The notes under the pieces are model-generated. The model worked only from the letters and a program-made list of their open reading frames with translations. It was not told where the DNA came from and searched no databases. Shown in pieces: positions 1 to 8,627 of a DNA stretch of 58,575 nucleotides. Origin of the DNA: Vicinamibacterales bacterium (GTDB lineage Bacteria; Acidobacteriota; Vicinamibacteria; Vicinamibacterales; JAKQTR01); assembly GCA_025456345.1 (NCBI GenBank), contig JALOKU010000031.1:1-58575 (forward strand). Reading direction: 5' to 3'. The position numbers and the translations under genes are program-made. How positions within the stretch are numbered: position 1 is the stretch's first letter; each line of letters opens with the position of its first letter.

Positions 1-215
1 CTGGGGGTGCGGTGAGTCTGTCGCCGGGGCCGTCGCTGGCTGCGCACCCACGACGGCGCCCGTCGTGCGGGCGCAGCCGGCTGGTGGGTCCGCCATCTGT
101 CCTCCTGAAACTGGGAGCTGGGTTGACGACAAGGGGGCAGGATCAGGAGCAGAATACAACCGATTCGACGTTTGTCAACCGCCGGCCCGGACTGGCCGGG
201 GAAAGGTGCACGGCC

Positions 216-749
216 ATGCAGGACGACTGTCGGCAACGCCCCGCCTCTTTCGGCGTCCGGGCGATCGGGCACGTGCGATCGCCGTTTGTCGAAGCGTCCG
301 GCACGCCCATCCAGCCCGTCTACTCCAGCGGCGCCGAAGGGGAGGTCGTCGTGGACGAGCGCTACGCCGGCGCGCTGGACGACCTCGAGGGCTTCGAACG
401 CCTGTGGCTGATCTACTGGATGGATCGGGCGGCTGCGTTCCGGCCCCGCGTCGTGCCCTACCGCGACACGCAGTCGCGCGGCCTGTTCGCGACGCGCTCG
501 CCGAGCCGGCCGAATCCCATCGGGCTATCCGTCGTACGCCTGGTCCGGCGCGACGGCCACGTCCTTCACGTCGCTGACGTGGACATCCTCGACGACACTC
601 CGCTGCTCGACATCAAGCCTTATGTGCCCGAGTTCGACGCGCACCCGCACTCGAAAGCGGGCTGGCTCGATGCGGCCGCCGCGGACCGACGAGTCGCTGA
701 TGACCGGTTCCACGAGCCGATGGGTGGAACGCCCGACGGGCGGGGGTGA
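216..749 (+). CDS. trmO: TrmO/TsaA-family tRNA methyltransferase
   Basis: A 177-aa protein of the TsaA/TrmO family, which uses S-adenosylmethionine to N6-methylate t6A37 in certain tRNAs. Family landmarks are visible in order: an N-terminal 'IGHVRSPF' strand, 'LEGFERLWLIYWMD', the hallmark 'ATRSPSRPNPIGLSVVRL', and 'DDTPLLDIKPYVPEFD'. The ATG at 216 was chosen because GAAAGG lies about 9 bases upstream and homology starts only a few residues in; the frame is open further upstream but that stretch has no family character. The protein is a single-domain version without the long C-terminal extension of the E. coli enzyme. It stands alone before the exporter genes. Family assignment is firm; exact tRNA target is inferred. 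Confidence 0.93.
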   Translation: MQDDCRQRPASFGVRAIGHVRSPFVEASGTPIQPVYSSGAEGEVVVDERYAGALDDLEGFERLWLIYWMDRAAAFRPRVVPYRDTQSRGLFATRSPSRPNPIGLSVVRLVRRDGHVLHVADVDILDDTPLLDIKPYVPEFDAHPHSKAGWLDAAAADRRVADDRFHEPMGGTPDGRG

Positions 750-795
750 GGTGGCCAACGGTGCGCGCGGTCCCGCGGTCTTTTCCGGCCGTCCC

Positions 796-825
796 TTGAC
801 GACGAGGTCCGAGACCGCATATAAG
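796..825 (+). promoter_or_regulatory. Sigma-70-type promoter, near-leaderless
   Basis: TTGACG (796-801), an 18-base spacer and TATAAG (820-825). The expected transcript start near 832 is only a few bases before the ATG at 836, and no ribosome-binding sequence precedes that ATG, so the small gene may be translated from a leaderless message. Confidence 0.6.
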
Positions 826-835
826 AACAGCGGCA

Positions 836-1132
836 ATGGCGGTCCGCAGGTCGCACTCTCGTTGGCTCGCGCTGGTCGTGCTCGCCTGGATGATCGGGAC
901 CACAGGCGCGCGCGACCTGCTGCACAACCACTCCGGGTTCGCGGAACGTCCCGATTGCCCTGCGTGCCGGCTCGATCGCACCGCCGGCGTGACCACGTCG
1001 GTCACGATGGCCGTCGTGGCCATCCCCGTGCTGGTACCGCTCGGCGTGGTGCCCGATCTGTACGCGGCCGGCTCCGTGTCCGGCCAGGACGCGCTCGAAC
1101 CCCCTCCTCGCAGTCCGCCCCTCCCGCTGTAG
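836..1132 (+). CDS. Small exported Cys/His protein upstream of RND exporter
   Basis: A 98-aa protein with one N-terminal hydrophobic segment (about residues 10-23, 'WLALVVLAWMIGTTG') acting as signal peptide or anchor, then a short motif 'HNHSGF...DCPACRLD' containing two His and a CxxC pair, and a proline-rich tail. Similar short exported His/CxxC proteins (DUF2946-like) often accompany heavy-metal exporters. I see no enzyme motif. It sits about 240 bases upstream of the outer-membrane channel gene and has its own -10/-35 pair. A role in binding or sensing the exporter's metal is inference; it could equally be an unrelated envelope peptide. The ATG lies a few bases from the predicted transcript start. 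Confidence 0.6.
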   Translation: MAVRRSHSRWLALVVLAWMIGTTGARDLLHNHSGFAERPDCPACRLDRTAGVTTSVTMAVVAIPVLVPLGVVPDLYAAGSVSGQDALEPPPRSPPLPL

Positions 1133-1369
1133 GCGTTCTGCTGCCTCTCTCCTGACGACTCGGCGCACATCCGTGTCCGGCGAGCCCGGATCCGGTTGAA
1201 CGGTGCCGAAGCCACCTGCGACCCCGCCCCCTGAACGGCGTCCTGGACTGCTTCCCCCGGTGCCTTCCCGGCGGAGCAGGTCCCGCGAAGGCCGCCGGTC
1301 GTGCCGTCGTCCGGCGCACGCCGGACGATGTCGCGCTCCTGAGTGCGTGCATCCGTTCGAGGACCGGTC

Positions 1370-2620
1370 ATGTCGTGGAAAACCTCCGGACTGGTTGTGC
1401 TGGCTGCCGCGGGTCTGTGGCTCTGCCCGGCTTTAGTCGCCTCGCAGCCGGCGCCACCCCCGCCGCTGTCGCTGGACGACTGCCTCCGGCTCGCGCTGGC
1501 CGAGGATCCGTGGCTGAAGGCCTCGGGCCATCGCCTCGAGGCGGCTCAGGCGCGTGTCGAGCAGGCCCGCGCGCTTCCGCAGCCCACCTTGACGTTCGAT
1601 TCCGACCTGCAACCGCGGCCGTTCAACTTCTCGGGCTCGGGCGAATCGTACGTGGGCATCACGCAGGTGTTCGAGTTCCCCGGCCGGCGCCGGACTCGCT
1701 CCGACATCGCCCTGCGGGAGCAGGACGCGGTCCGTACGCAGGTGGACGATGTGCGGATTGTGCTCACCTACAACGTGCGCAGAGCATTCTTCGGGCTCCT
1801 GCACGCCGAGGAGCGGCTGCGGCACGTGCAACAGGGTCGGGAATCCGCGGCCGAGTTCCTGAAGACCGCGGAGACGAGGCTGGCAGCCGGTGACGTGGCC
1901 CGCGTGGAAGTCGTGCGGGCGCGGGTGGAAGCCGCGCAGAGCGCCACCGAGGTGCAGGCGGCCGCCGCCGCGGTGCGCCTGGCGCGCGCGGCGCTCAACG
2001 TGCAGTTGGGCCGGCCGCAGGGCGAGGCGATCGCCGTCTCGGGCGACTTGAAGGTGCCGCCCCTGACGCAGTCCGTCGAGGACGTGCGGGTGGCCGCGCT
2101 GGCGTCGCGGCCCGAGATCCGGCGCCTGGGGTTTGCGCTCGAAGCCGAGGCCCTTCGGAAGAGGCAGGCCGGGCAAAGCCGGTGGCCGGGGTTCGAACTG
2201 GGCTTCTCGCACCACCGCATCGATGGGGCCGCCGGGACCTGGGACGTGAGCCTGGCGGTGCCGATTCCGCTTTTCTTCAATCAGGCTGCCAGAGGGCCTA
2301 TGGCGGAGGCGCAGGCCACCCTCCTGGCGCTCCAGCGGGAACTCGACCATCAGCGCCGCGCCATCGAGCTCGAGGTGGAGACGGCCTACGTCGAGGCGGA
2401 GCTCGCCCGCGACCAGAGCCGGCTCTACGAAGACGAGATCCTCGCCGAGGCCGAGGAGGCGTACCGGATGCTGCAGTTCAGCTTCCAGCAGGGCGAGGTT
2501 GGCGGGCTCGAACTCATCGCGTCGCGCCGGACGCTGGTCAGCGCGCGGCTGGGATACGCCGGCGCCCTCTACAATCACGCGCTGGCCGTGGCCGCCGTTG
2601 ACATGGCCGCAGGCCGTTAG
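1370..2620 (+). CDS. TolC/CzcC-family outer-membrane efflux channel
   Basis: The 416-aa outer-membrane component of a tripartite RND exporter. It has a signal peptide ending near 'CPALVASQPAP', followed by two OEP repeats with the family's long helical coiled regions ('LALAEDPWLKASGHRLEAAQARVEQARALP' region and 'ALQRELDHQRRAIELEVETAY' region). The ATG at 1370 is preferred over an in-frame GTG at 1343 because it begins directly at a clean signal peptide. It is the first gene of a compact set: 20 bases to the adaptor gene start, 7 bases between adaptor and pump. In the family it forms the trimeric duct that takes substrate across the outer membrane. Confidence 0.92.
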   Translation: MSWKTSGLVVLAAAGLWLCPALVASQPAPPPPLSLDDCLRLALAEDPWLKASGHRLEAAQARVEQARALPQPTLTFDSDLQPRPFNFSGSGESYVGITQVFEFPGRRRTRSDIALREQDAVRTQVDDVRIVLTYNVRRAFFGLLHAEERLRHVQQGRESAAEFLKTAETRLAAGDVARVEVVRARVEAAQSATEVQAAAAAVRLARAALNVQLGRPQGEAIAVSGDLKVPPLTQSVEDVRVAALASRPEIRRLGFALEAEALRKRQAGQSRWPGFELGFSHHRIDGAAGTWDVSLAVPIPLFFNQAARGPMAEAQATLLALQRELDHQRRAIELEVETAYVEAELARDQSRLYEDEILAEAEEAYRMLQFSFQQGEVGGLELIASRRTLVSARLGYAGALYNHALAVAAVDMAAGR

Positions 2621-2640
2621 GCACACCGATGGAGAACGCA

Positions 2641-3939
2641 ATGCGCAGATCATGGATCGTGTTGGGCGCGGTCATCGTGACCGCCGCCGCCTGGGGATGC
2701 TCATCGGCCGGAGAGTCGTCGTCACCGCCGGAAGCGTCGTCGTCGCCGCCGGCCGGCGTCGAGCGGGGCGCTCGTGCCGGGGCGCGCGCGGGACAGGGGC
2801 GCGGGGCCAGGGGCGGCCCCGGCAACGACGCCGGCGACGCGGCGCGAGGCGGGATGCGCCGGGGGCGCGGCTGGGGCTCGACCGTCGTGCGGCTGTCTGC
2901 GGAACAGGAACGGAGCCTGGGCGTGCAGACCATCACCGCCCGCGCCGGCCCCTTCCGGACGACGCTGCGCGCGATGGGCGAAGTGACGGTGCCGCTGACG
3001 CGCAAGGCGATGGTGAGTTGCGCGTTCCCGGCCCGCATCGCGCGGATCCACGCGGAGGTGGGCACCTGGGTCACGCGCGGGCAGGCCGTGGTGACGCTGC
3101 AGAGCGACGAGGTGGGCCTCGCCAAGACGGAGTATCAGAAGGCGCAAGCGGCCCTGGACCTCGCGCGCCGCAGCTTCGAGCGCGAGACGCGCCTGTTCGA
3201 CAACGGCGTCGGCGCGCAAAAGACGTTCTTCGCGATGGAGAGCGAACTCAAGGTCGCCGAGGCCACTCGCCTGGCGGCCGAGCGGCGGCTCCACGTATTC
3301 GGCGTGACGGACGAGGAGATCAGGGGGCTCGCCGACAACCACGGAAGCCCGGCCGAGTTGACGCTCAGGGCGCCGTTCGACGGGCGAGTGGTGGCCAGTT
3401 CGGCCGTGCTCGGGGCCATGGTGGACGCGTCACGCGAGATTCTCACGGTGGTCGACACGCGCGTGCTGTGGGTGGACGCGGAGATCTACGAGCGCGACAT
3501 CGCCCAGGTGCGGCTCGGGCAGAAGGCCGCCGTCCGGGTGCCCGCGTACCCGGACGAAGTGTTCGAAGGGACGGTGAACTACATCGGCGACGTCGTGCGC
3601 CCCGAGACGCGCACGATCTCGGTGCGCACGGAAGTGCCGAACCGCAATCAACGGCTGAAGCCCGGGATGTTCGCCAACGTCGTCTTCCAGATCGGCGAAC
3701 GCCCGTCGGTGGTGGCACTGCCGGCGCAGGCCATCCTCGACGACACGGACGGCCACCTGGTGTTTGTCCGGACCGCGGCGGGCTTCGAGCCGCGGCTGGT
3801 CGAACTCGGATCGCAGGACAACGGAAACCGCGAGGTGGTGCGCGGCGTCGCGGCGGGCGAGGTCGTGGTCACCGGCGGCCACTACCAGCTCAAGTCCAAA
3901 CTGTATGAAGAGGCGCTCAAGGGCGGCCACACTCACTAA
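2641..3939 (+). CDS. RND exporter periplasmic adaptor (CzcB/MFP family) lipoprotein
   Basis: A 432-aa membrane-fusion adaptor joining the pump to the outer-membrane channel. The ATG at 2641 is preferred over 2629 because GGAG lies six bases upstream and it opens a lipoprotein signal ('VTAAAWGCSSAGES'). A Gly/Arg-rich linker (about residues 35-75) follows, then barrel-sandwich, alpha-hairpin and beta-barrel parts typical of CzcB ('VKAAVRVPAYPDEVF'-like strand, 'DTRVLWVDAEIYERDI', 'RLKPGMFANVVFQIG', 'VVALPAQAILDDTDG'). The Arg/Gly-rich low-complexity segment is unusual for adaptors and could interact with anionic lipid or peptidoglycan, which is speculation. The N-terminal metal-binding motif of some CzcB proteins is not obvious. 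Confidence 0.92.
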   Translation: MRRSWIVLGAVIVTAAAWGCSSAGESSSPPEASSSPPAGVERGARAGARAGQGRGARGGPGNDAGDAARGGMRRGRGWGSTVVRLSAEQERSLGVQTITARAGPFRTTLRAMGEVTVPLTRKAMVSCAFPARIARIHAEVGTWVTRGQAVVTLQSDEVGLAKTEYQKAQAALDLARRSFERETRLFDNGVGAQKTFFAMESELKVAEATRLAAERRLHVFGVTDEEIRGLADNHGSPAELTLRAPFDGRVVASSAVLGAMVDASREILTVVDTRVLWVDAEIYERDIAQVRLGQKAAVRVPAYPDEVFEGTVNYIGDVVRPETRTISVRTEVPNRNQRLKPGMFANVVFQIGERPSVVALPAQAILDDTDGHLVFVRTAAGFEPRLVELGSQDNGNREVVRGVAAGEVVVTGGHYQLKSKLYEEALKGGHTH

Positions 3940-3946
3940 GGCAGAC

Positions 3947-6900
3947 ATGATCCGCCGACTGATTGCCGTTCCGCTGCAGCACAAGCTGCTGACGCTGCTC
4001 CTCGTGGCGCTCGTGGCGACGTGGGGGGCCCTGGTGTATGTCCGGATGCCAAAGGACATCTACCCGGACCTGAACGCGCCGCTGGTGAAGATCATCACCG
4101 AGAACCCGGGCATGGCCTCGGAGGATGTCGAGCGGCTGATCTCGCTGCCGCTCGAAAGCCTGCTCTCGGGCGCGCCGGGCGTGACCAGCGTCCGGTCGGA
4201 GTCAACGACCGGCGACTCCGTGGTGACGGTGGAGTTCGACTGGGGCACCGACATCTACCACGCGCGCCAGATCGTGTCGAGCAAGCTCGAGCTGATCGCC
4301 GGGCGTCTGCCGCAGAACACGTCGGCGCCCGTGCTCGGGCCGGTGTCGTCGCGCATGGGCGAGGTCTTCGAGTTCGCCGTGGTGGGCGACGGGGTCGATC
4401 CGATGGAACTCCGGTCGATCGCCGACTGGACCATCCGCTACCAGCTGCAGGGCGTGCCGGGCGTGGCGTTCATCATCAATCTCGGCGGATTCGTGAAGCA
4501 GTACCACGTCCTGCTGAACCCCGAGATGCTGAAGCACCACGACCTGACGGTAGAGGACGTGCGGCTGGCCATCGAGCGCAGCAACCGGAACTTCTCCGGC
4601 GGGGTCCTGGGCGCCGGGGCGCAGGAGACGCTGATCAAGGGGGTGGGCCGGATCGCGTCGATCGAAGACATCGAGCAGACCGTCGTGGCCACGCGCGGCA
4701 GCGTACCCATCCGTGTCCGCGACGTGGCCGACGTCGCGGTGGGGCCGAAGTTCCGCCGCGAGGCCGCGAGCTACAACGGCCAGGAAGCGGTCAGCGTCAC
4801 CGTCGAGAAGCAGTACGGCGGCGATACCCTGACGGCGACCGCCAATCTCCGGGCCCGCCTGGCACGAATCGCCGCCGAGCTGCCCGAGGGCGTCTCCATC
4901 AGGCCGTTCTACGATCAGTCGATCCTCGTCATCAGTTCGCTCGACCACGTGCAGTTCTCGATCCTGATCGGCGCCGGGCTGATCCTGCTGGTGATGCTGA
5001 TCGTCATGTGGGACGTCCGGGGGGCGCTGATCGCCTCGCTGACCATCCCGCTGTCGATCGCGATCGCCCTGATCCTGATGGATCTGGGTGGCGTCGCGCT
5101 GACCGTCATGTCCATCGGGGGACTGGCCATCGGCATCGGCAAGATGGCCAACGGCTCCATCATCATGGTGGAGAACATCTACCGCGTGCAGCGGGAACGG
5201 GCAGGCCAGGACTCGCCGACGGCACTCACCCTGGAGGGAGCCGGCGAGGTCGGCCCGTACCTGGTGTCGGCGAACCTCCTCATCCTGCTGGTGTTCCTGC
5301 CGCTGATGACGCTCGCCGGCCTCGAGGGCGCCATGTTCCGGCCCACGGCCTTCGCCGTGGCAGCTGCGCTGTTCGGTTCCATGGTGCTGAACCTGTCGCT
5401 CCAGCCCGTGCTGTGCGCGTGCCCGTTGGGCGTCCAGCGGGGGCCCGAGCGCCAGAACCCGCTCAACATCGTGCTGATGCGCTGGTACCGCCGGCTGCTC
5501 ATCCGGGGACTCGACCGCAAGTGGGCCGTGTTCGTTCCCCTCGCGATCGGGGTCGCGGCCGCGGCGCTCGCCCTGCCGAGACTTGGCCGGGAGTTCGTAC
5601 CGCCGCTCGACGAAGGCGCCATCCTCGCGTCCACCGTGATGCTGCCCGAGACGTCGCTCGAGGAATCGATCGCGATGGGGCGCCGCGTCGAGCGGATCAT
5701 CATGGCGCTGCCCGAGGTGGCGTCGGTGACGCGGACGACCGGCACCGCGGAATCCTCGGAACACCTCCACCCCGTGGGGCACAGCCACTACGCCATCGAG
5801 TTGAAGCCGCGCGGCGAGCGTTCGAGAGGGTTTGCGGAATTGACGGCCACGCTGCGCGAGGAGTTCGACACGCTGCCGGGGCTGGGTTACCTCTTCGAAC
5901 AGCCGATCTCGAACAAGCTGGCCGAGATGCTGACGGGAACGGAAGGCGAACTGTCGGTCAAGCTGTTCGGCCCCGAGTTGCCGGTCCTGAACGAGCATAT
6001 CGAAGAGATCCGGCAGGTCCTCGGCGCCATCGACGGCATCGAAGACCTTCAGGTGGAGCAGACGGCGGGGATTCCGCAACTCGTGGTCGAGGTCAATCGG
6101 GAGCGGCTGAGCCGGTTCGGCATCTCCGTGTCGCAGGTCGCCGACGTGATCGAGACGGCGCTGAACGGCATCGAAGTCACTGACGTGTACGAAGGCGACC
6201 GCGTGACCGCCGTCCTGGTGCGCCTGCCCGAGTCGCACCGGCGCGACGAGGCCGCGGTGCGGAACCTCCTGGTGGACGCGCCGACCGGCGAACGGATACC
6301 GCTGTCGGAGCTGGCCACGATTACCCGGAGCCAGGGCCCGCAGACGATCTTCCGGGAGAACATGATGCGCCGGAAGATTGCCATGTGCAACGTCGTGGGG
6401 CGCGACGTGGGCAGCGTGGTCGAGGAGGCCCAGCGGCGGCTGGCGGCCGAGGTGGTCCTGCCCCCGGGATACTACGTGACCTTCGGCGGCCAGTTCGAGA
6501 GCCAGCAGCGCGCCCTGCGCCACCTGGCCGTTGTCATGGCCCTGGCGCTCCTCGTGATCTTCGTGGTGCTCTTCGCCTCGTTCGGGTCGGTCGGCCAGGC
6601 GCTCCTGATCATCCTCAACATTCCGACGACGCTTGCCGGCGGGATTCTGGCGCTCTGGTTCGTGGGCGAGACCATCAACGTGTCGTCCACCATCGGGCTG
6701 ATTGGCCTGTTTGGCGTCTGCGCGCAGAACGACATCATCCTGGTGGCCAAGATCAACGATCTCAGGGCGCGCGGCCTGTCCCTGCGGGATGCGATTGTCG
6801 ACGGATCGCTGGTCAAGTTCCGGGCGATCTTCATGACCGACCTGGTCATGATCGTGGGCGTGCTGCCCCTGGCGCTCATCGAGACGACGGGCGCAGAGTT

Positions 6901-7018
6901 GCACCGGCCCCTCGCGGTCGTGTACGTCGGCGGATTCCTGTTCGCGATGGTGCTGCGACGCTTCGTCGTGCCCGCGCTCTACGAGGTTTTCGCGCGGTTC
7001 GAGCGGCCGCGGTGCTAG
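3947..7018 (+). CDS. CzcA/CusA-like RND efflux pump with altered proton relay
   Basis: A 1023-aa inner-membrane RND pump of the heavy-metal type by length and architecture: TM1, a large periplasmic loop ('GAPGVTSVRSEST'), TM2-6, a second periplasmic loop ('ISNKLAEMLTGTEGELSVKLFG') and TM7-12. The ATG at 3947 follows the adaptor by 7 bases and opens a typical TM1. The TM4 segment reads 'IGIGKMANGSIIMVEN' where CusA/CzcA have a relay Asp, so the Asp is Asn here while the downstream 'VEN' is kept. In TM10 'GVCAQNDIILVAKIND' has an extra Asp. Substrate cannot be called from sequence; CzcA homologues move Zn, Co, Cd, Cu or Ag, and the changed relay leaves coupling uncertain. Confidence 0.93.
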   Translation: MIRRLIAVPLQHKLLTLLLVALVATWGALVYVRMPKDIYPDLNAPLVKIITENPGMASEDVERLISLPLESLLSGAPGVTSVRSESTTGDSVVTVEFDWGTDIYHARQIVSSKLELIAGRLPQNTSAPVLGPVSSRMGEVFEFAVVGDGVDPMELRSIADWTIRYQLQGVPGVAFIINLGGFVKQYHVLLNPEMLKHHDLTVEDVRLAIERSNRNFSGGVLGAGAQETLIKGVGRIASIEDIEQTVVATRGSVPIRVRDVADVAVGPKFRREAASYNGQEAVSVTVEKQYGGDTLTATANLRARLARIAAELPEGVSIRPFYDQSILVISSLDHVQFSILIGAGLILLVMLIVMWDVRGALIASLTIPLSIAIALILMDLGGVALTVMSIGGLAIGIGKMANGSIIMVENIYRVQRERAGQDSPTALTLEGAGEVGPYLVSANLLILLVFLPLMTLAGLEGAMFRPTAFAVAAALFGSMVLNLSLQPVLCACPLGVQRGPERQNPLNIVLMRWYRRLLIRGLDRKWAVFVPLAIGVAAAALALPRLGREFVPPLDEGAILASTVMLPETSLEESIAMGRRVERIIMALPEVASVTRTTGTAESSEHLHPVGHSHYAIELKPRGERSRGFAELTATLREEFDTLPGLGYLFEQPISNKLAEMLTGTEGELSVKLFGPELPVLNEHIEEIRQVLGAIDGIEDLQVEQTAGIPQLVVEVNRERLSRFGISVSQVADVIETALNGIEVTDVYEGDRVTAVLVRLPESHRRDEAAVRNLLVDAPTGERIPLSELATITRSQGPQTIFRENMMRRKIAMCNVVGRDVGSVVEEAQRRLAAEVVLPPGYYVTFGGQFESQQRALRHLAVVMALALLVIFVVLFASFGSVGQALLIILNIPTTLAGGILALWFVGETINVSSTIGLIGLFGVCAQNDIILVAKINDLRARGLSLRDAIVDGSLVKFRAIFMTDLVMIVGVLPLALIETTGAELHRPLAVVYVGGFLFAMVLRRFVVPALYEVFARFERPRC

Positions 7019-7036
7019 CCCGCCCCCGCGGTTCCC

Positions 7037-7066
7037 CCGACCGCGCCGGCCGGCTCGGGGTATAAT
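7037..7066 (+). promoter_or_regulatory. Promoter of the sulfur cluster
   Basis: A perfect -10 box TATAAT (7061-7066) with CCGACC 18 bases upstream (7037-7042, three of six -35 matches). It lies 50 bases before the first possible start of the desulfurase-like gene and is the only good promoter before the DsrC genes, so it probably drives 7112-11161. Confidence 0.6.
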
Positions 7067-7117
7067 GCCCGGGCCCGCTGGTTCTGAACCTGCCCCATAC
7101 CCGGGATCTCCATGAGC

Positions 7118-7183
7118 ATGATCTATCTGGACAATGCCGCCACGTCCTTCCCGAAGCCCGAAGAAGCCTACCCCACGGCGTGA
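7118..7183 (+). pseudogene. N-terminal fragment of the desulfurase-like gene, separated by a frame break
   Basis: From ATG 7118 (or 7112) the frame encodes 'MIYLDNAATSFPKPEEAY', the hallmark N-terminus of class-V aminotransferase/cysteine desulfurase proteins, then hits TGA at 7181. The rest of the enzyme continues in another frame from about 7180 ('NPGRSGYDLCME'). Relatives have roughly ten more residues between these blocks, so a short deletion not divisible by three is the simplest reading. It may be real or an assembly error. Confidence 0.75.
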
Positions 7184-8256
7184 ATCCCGGACGCTCGGGT
7201 TACGACCTGTGCATGGAGACCGGCCAGCTGGTGGACGACACCCGGAAACAGTTGACGCGTTTCTTCAACGGGACGGACCCCGATCGGCTGGTGTTCGCCT
7301 ACAACTCGACCGACGCGCTCAACCTGGCGCTGTTCGGCCTGCTGTCGCGCGGCGATCACGCGATCACCACCACCATCGAGCACAACTCGGTCCTCCGCCC
7401 GCTGCATCACCTGGCGCAGTATCACGGCGTCGAGGTGGATCACGTCCCGTTCGACGCCCGGGGGTTCGTGGATCCCGACGCCGTGGCCGCGACGTTCAAC
7501 GCGCGGACGAGAGTGGTGGCGATCAACCACGCGTCGAACGTGATCGGCACGGTCCAGCCCATCGCCGAGATCGGCCGCCGATGCCGGGAACGAGGGATCC
7601 GGCTCGTCGTGGACGCGTCACAAACAGCCGGCAAGATCCCGATCGACGTGCAGGCGATGAACGTGGACGTGCTGGCGTTCACGGGCCACAAGTCGCTGAT
7701 GGGCCCCACGGGCATCGGCGGGTTGTACGTCCAGGAAGGGGTCGAGATCCGGCACACGCGCGCCGGCGGCACGGGCGTCCGCTCCGCCCATCGGCCGCAC
7801 CTCGACGAGTACCCGTGGCGCCTCGAGTACGGCACCCCGAACATCATGGGCATCGCGGGCATTCACGCCGGCGTCGAGTGGATCGAGCGGAAAGGCCTGG
7901 AGGCCATCGACGCGCACGAAATGCGGCTGATGCGGAGGCTCGTGGAGGGCCTCCGCGCGATCCCGGGCGTGAGCCTCTACTGTCAGGACGACCTCACCGA
8001 CCACATCGCGGTCATGGCCTTCAACGTGGACGGCTTCGAGGCGGGCAACACGGGGACGGTCCTGGACGTCGACTACAACATCGCCTGCCGCACAGGGCTG
8101 CACTGCGCCCCGAGGGTGCACGAGCAGCTCGGCCTGGACAAGTTGCACGGTGCGGTCCGATTCGGGATCGGCCCGTTCAATACGGACGAGCACATCACGA
8201 CGGCGATTGGCGCCGTGCGGGACATCGCGGCCGCCCGCGCGAAGAAGGCCCGTTGA
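7180..8256 (+). CDS. Cysteine desulfurase-like class V aminotransferase (5'-broken)
   Basis: A 358-aa PLP enzyme of the class-V aminotransferase/cysteine desulfurase fold that would mobilise sulfur from cysteine. Visible are 'NSTDALNLALFGLL', the His-containing 'TTIEHNSVLRPLHH', the PLP-binding Asp/His region 'VVDASQTAGKIPID', the Schiff-base Lys in 'FTGHKSLMGPTGIGG' and the C-terminal Cys loop 'CRTGLHCAPRVHEQLG'. The GTG at 7180 is only where this frame opens: the true N-terminus lies in the 7118 frame, so the gene as written is disrupted. It is followed 16 bases later by dsrC, suggesting sulfur transfer from this enzyme to DsrC. It resembles the TIGR01977-type desulfurases rather than housekeeping IscS. 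Confidence 0.85.
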   Translation: MNPGRSGYDLCMETGQLVDDTRKQLTRFFNGTDPDRLVFAYNSTDALNLALFGLLSRGDHAITTTIEHNSVLRPLHHLAQYHGVEVDHVPFDARGFVDPDAVAATFNARTRVVAINHASNVIGTVQPIAEIGRRCRERGIRLVVDASQTAGKIPIDVQAMNVDVLAFTGHKSLMGPTGIGGLYVQEGVEIRHTRAGGTGVRSAHRPHLDEYPWRLEYGTPNIMGIAGIHAGVEWIERKGLEAIDAHEMRLMRRLVEGLRAIPGVSLYCQDDLTDHIAVMAFNVDGFEAGNTGTVLDVDYNIACRTGLHCAPRVHEQLGLDKLHGAVRFGIGPFNTDEHITTAIGAVRDIAAARAKKAR

Positions 8257-8272
8257 GGGGGACGAGACGGCC

Positions 8273-8590
8273 ATGCCCACGGTCGAATTGAACGGCAAGC
8301 CCTACGAGGTGGATGAGAACGGCTTCCTGGCCCAACCGCTCATCTGGAACGACAACGTCGCCGCGGACCTGGCCACCACCGAAGGCATCACGGCGATGAC
8401 CGACGAGCACTGGGTGCTTGTCCGCTACATCCGCGACTACTACCTGAAGTTCGGCATCGCGCCGATGGTCCGCAAGCTGTGCAAGGAGACGGGCAACACG
8501 CTCACGCACGTCTACGAACTGTTCCCGTCCGGGCCGGCGAACGGCGCCTGCAAGGTCGCCGGCCTGCCCAAGCCCACCGGTTGCGTCTAG
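8273..8590 (+). CDS. dsrC: DsrC/TusE-family sulfur carrier with both C-terminal cysteines
   Basis: A 105-aa DsrC-family protein. The fold-defining N-terminus 'VELNGKPYEVDENGFL' and the helical core 'DEHWVLVRYIRDYYLKFGIAP' are intact. The flexible C-terminal arm carries Cys93 ('ANGACKVAG') and the penultimate Cys104 ('PTGCV'), eleven residues apart, the spacing of true DsrC, which carries a sulfur atom as an interprotein trisulfide between these cysteines. TusE-only proteins lack the first Cys, so this one is a redox-active carrier. GAGGGGG lies upstream of the ATG. It is flanked by a desulfurase-like gene and by DsrMK-like genes, but no DsrAB sulfite reductase is in the window. Confidence 0.95.
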   Translation: MPTVELNGKPYEVDENGFLAQPLIWNDNVAADLATTEGITAMTDEHWVLVRYIRDYYLKFGIAPMVRKLCKETGNTLTHVYELFPSGPANGACKVAGLPKPTGCV

Positions 8591-8627
8591 CGACGGCGGC
8601 CGGGACGCCGGCGTCAGGAGAAGGGGC

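Noticed and set aside
4202-6904. A 900-codon open frame antisense to the RND pump gene
   Set aside because: Long antisense frames are expected in very G+C-rich coding DNA; its product has no family character, whereas the plus strand encodes a textbook RND pump.
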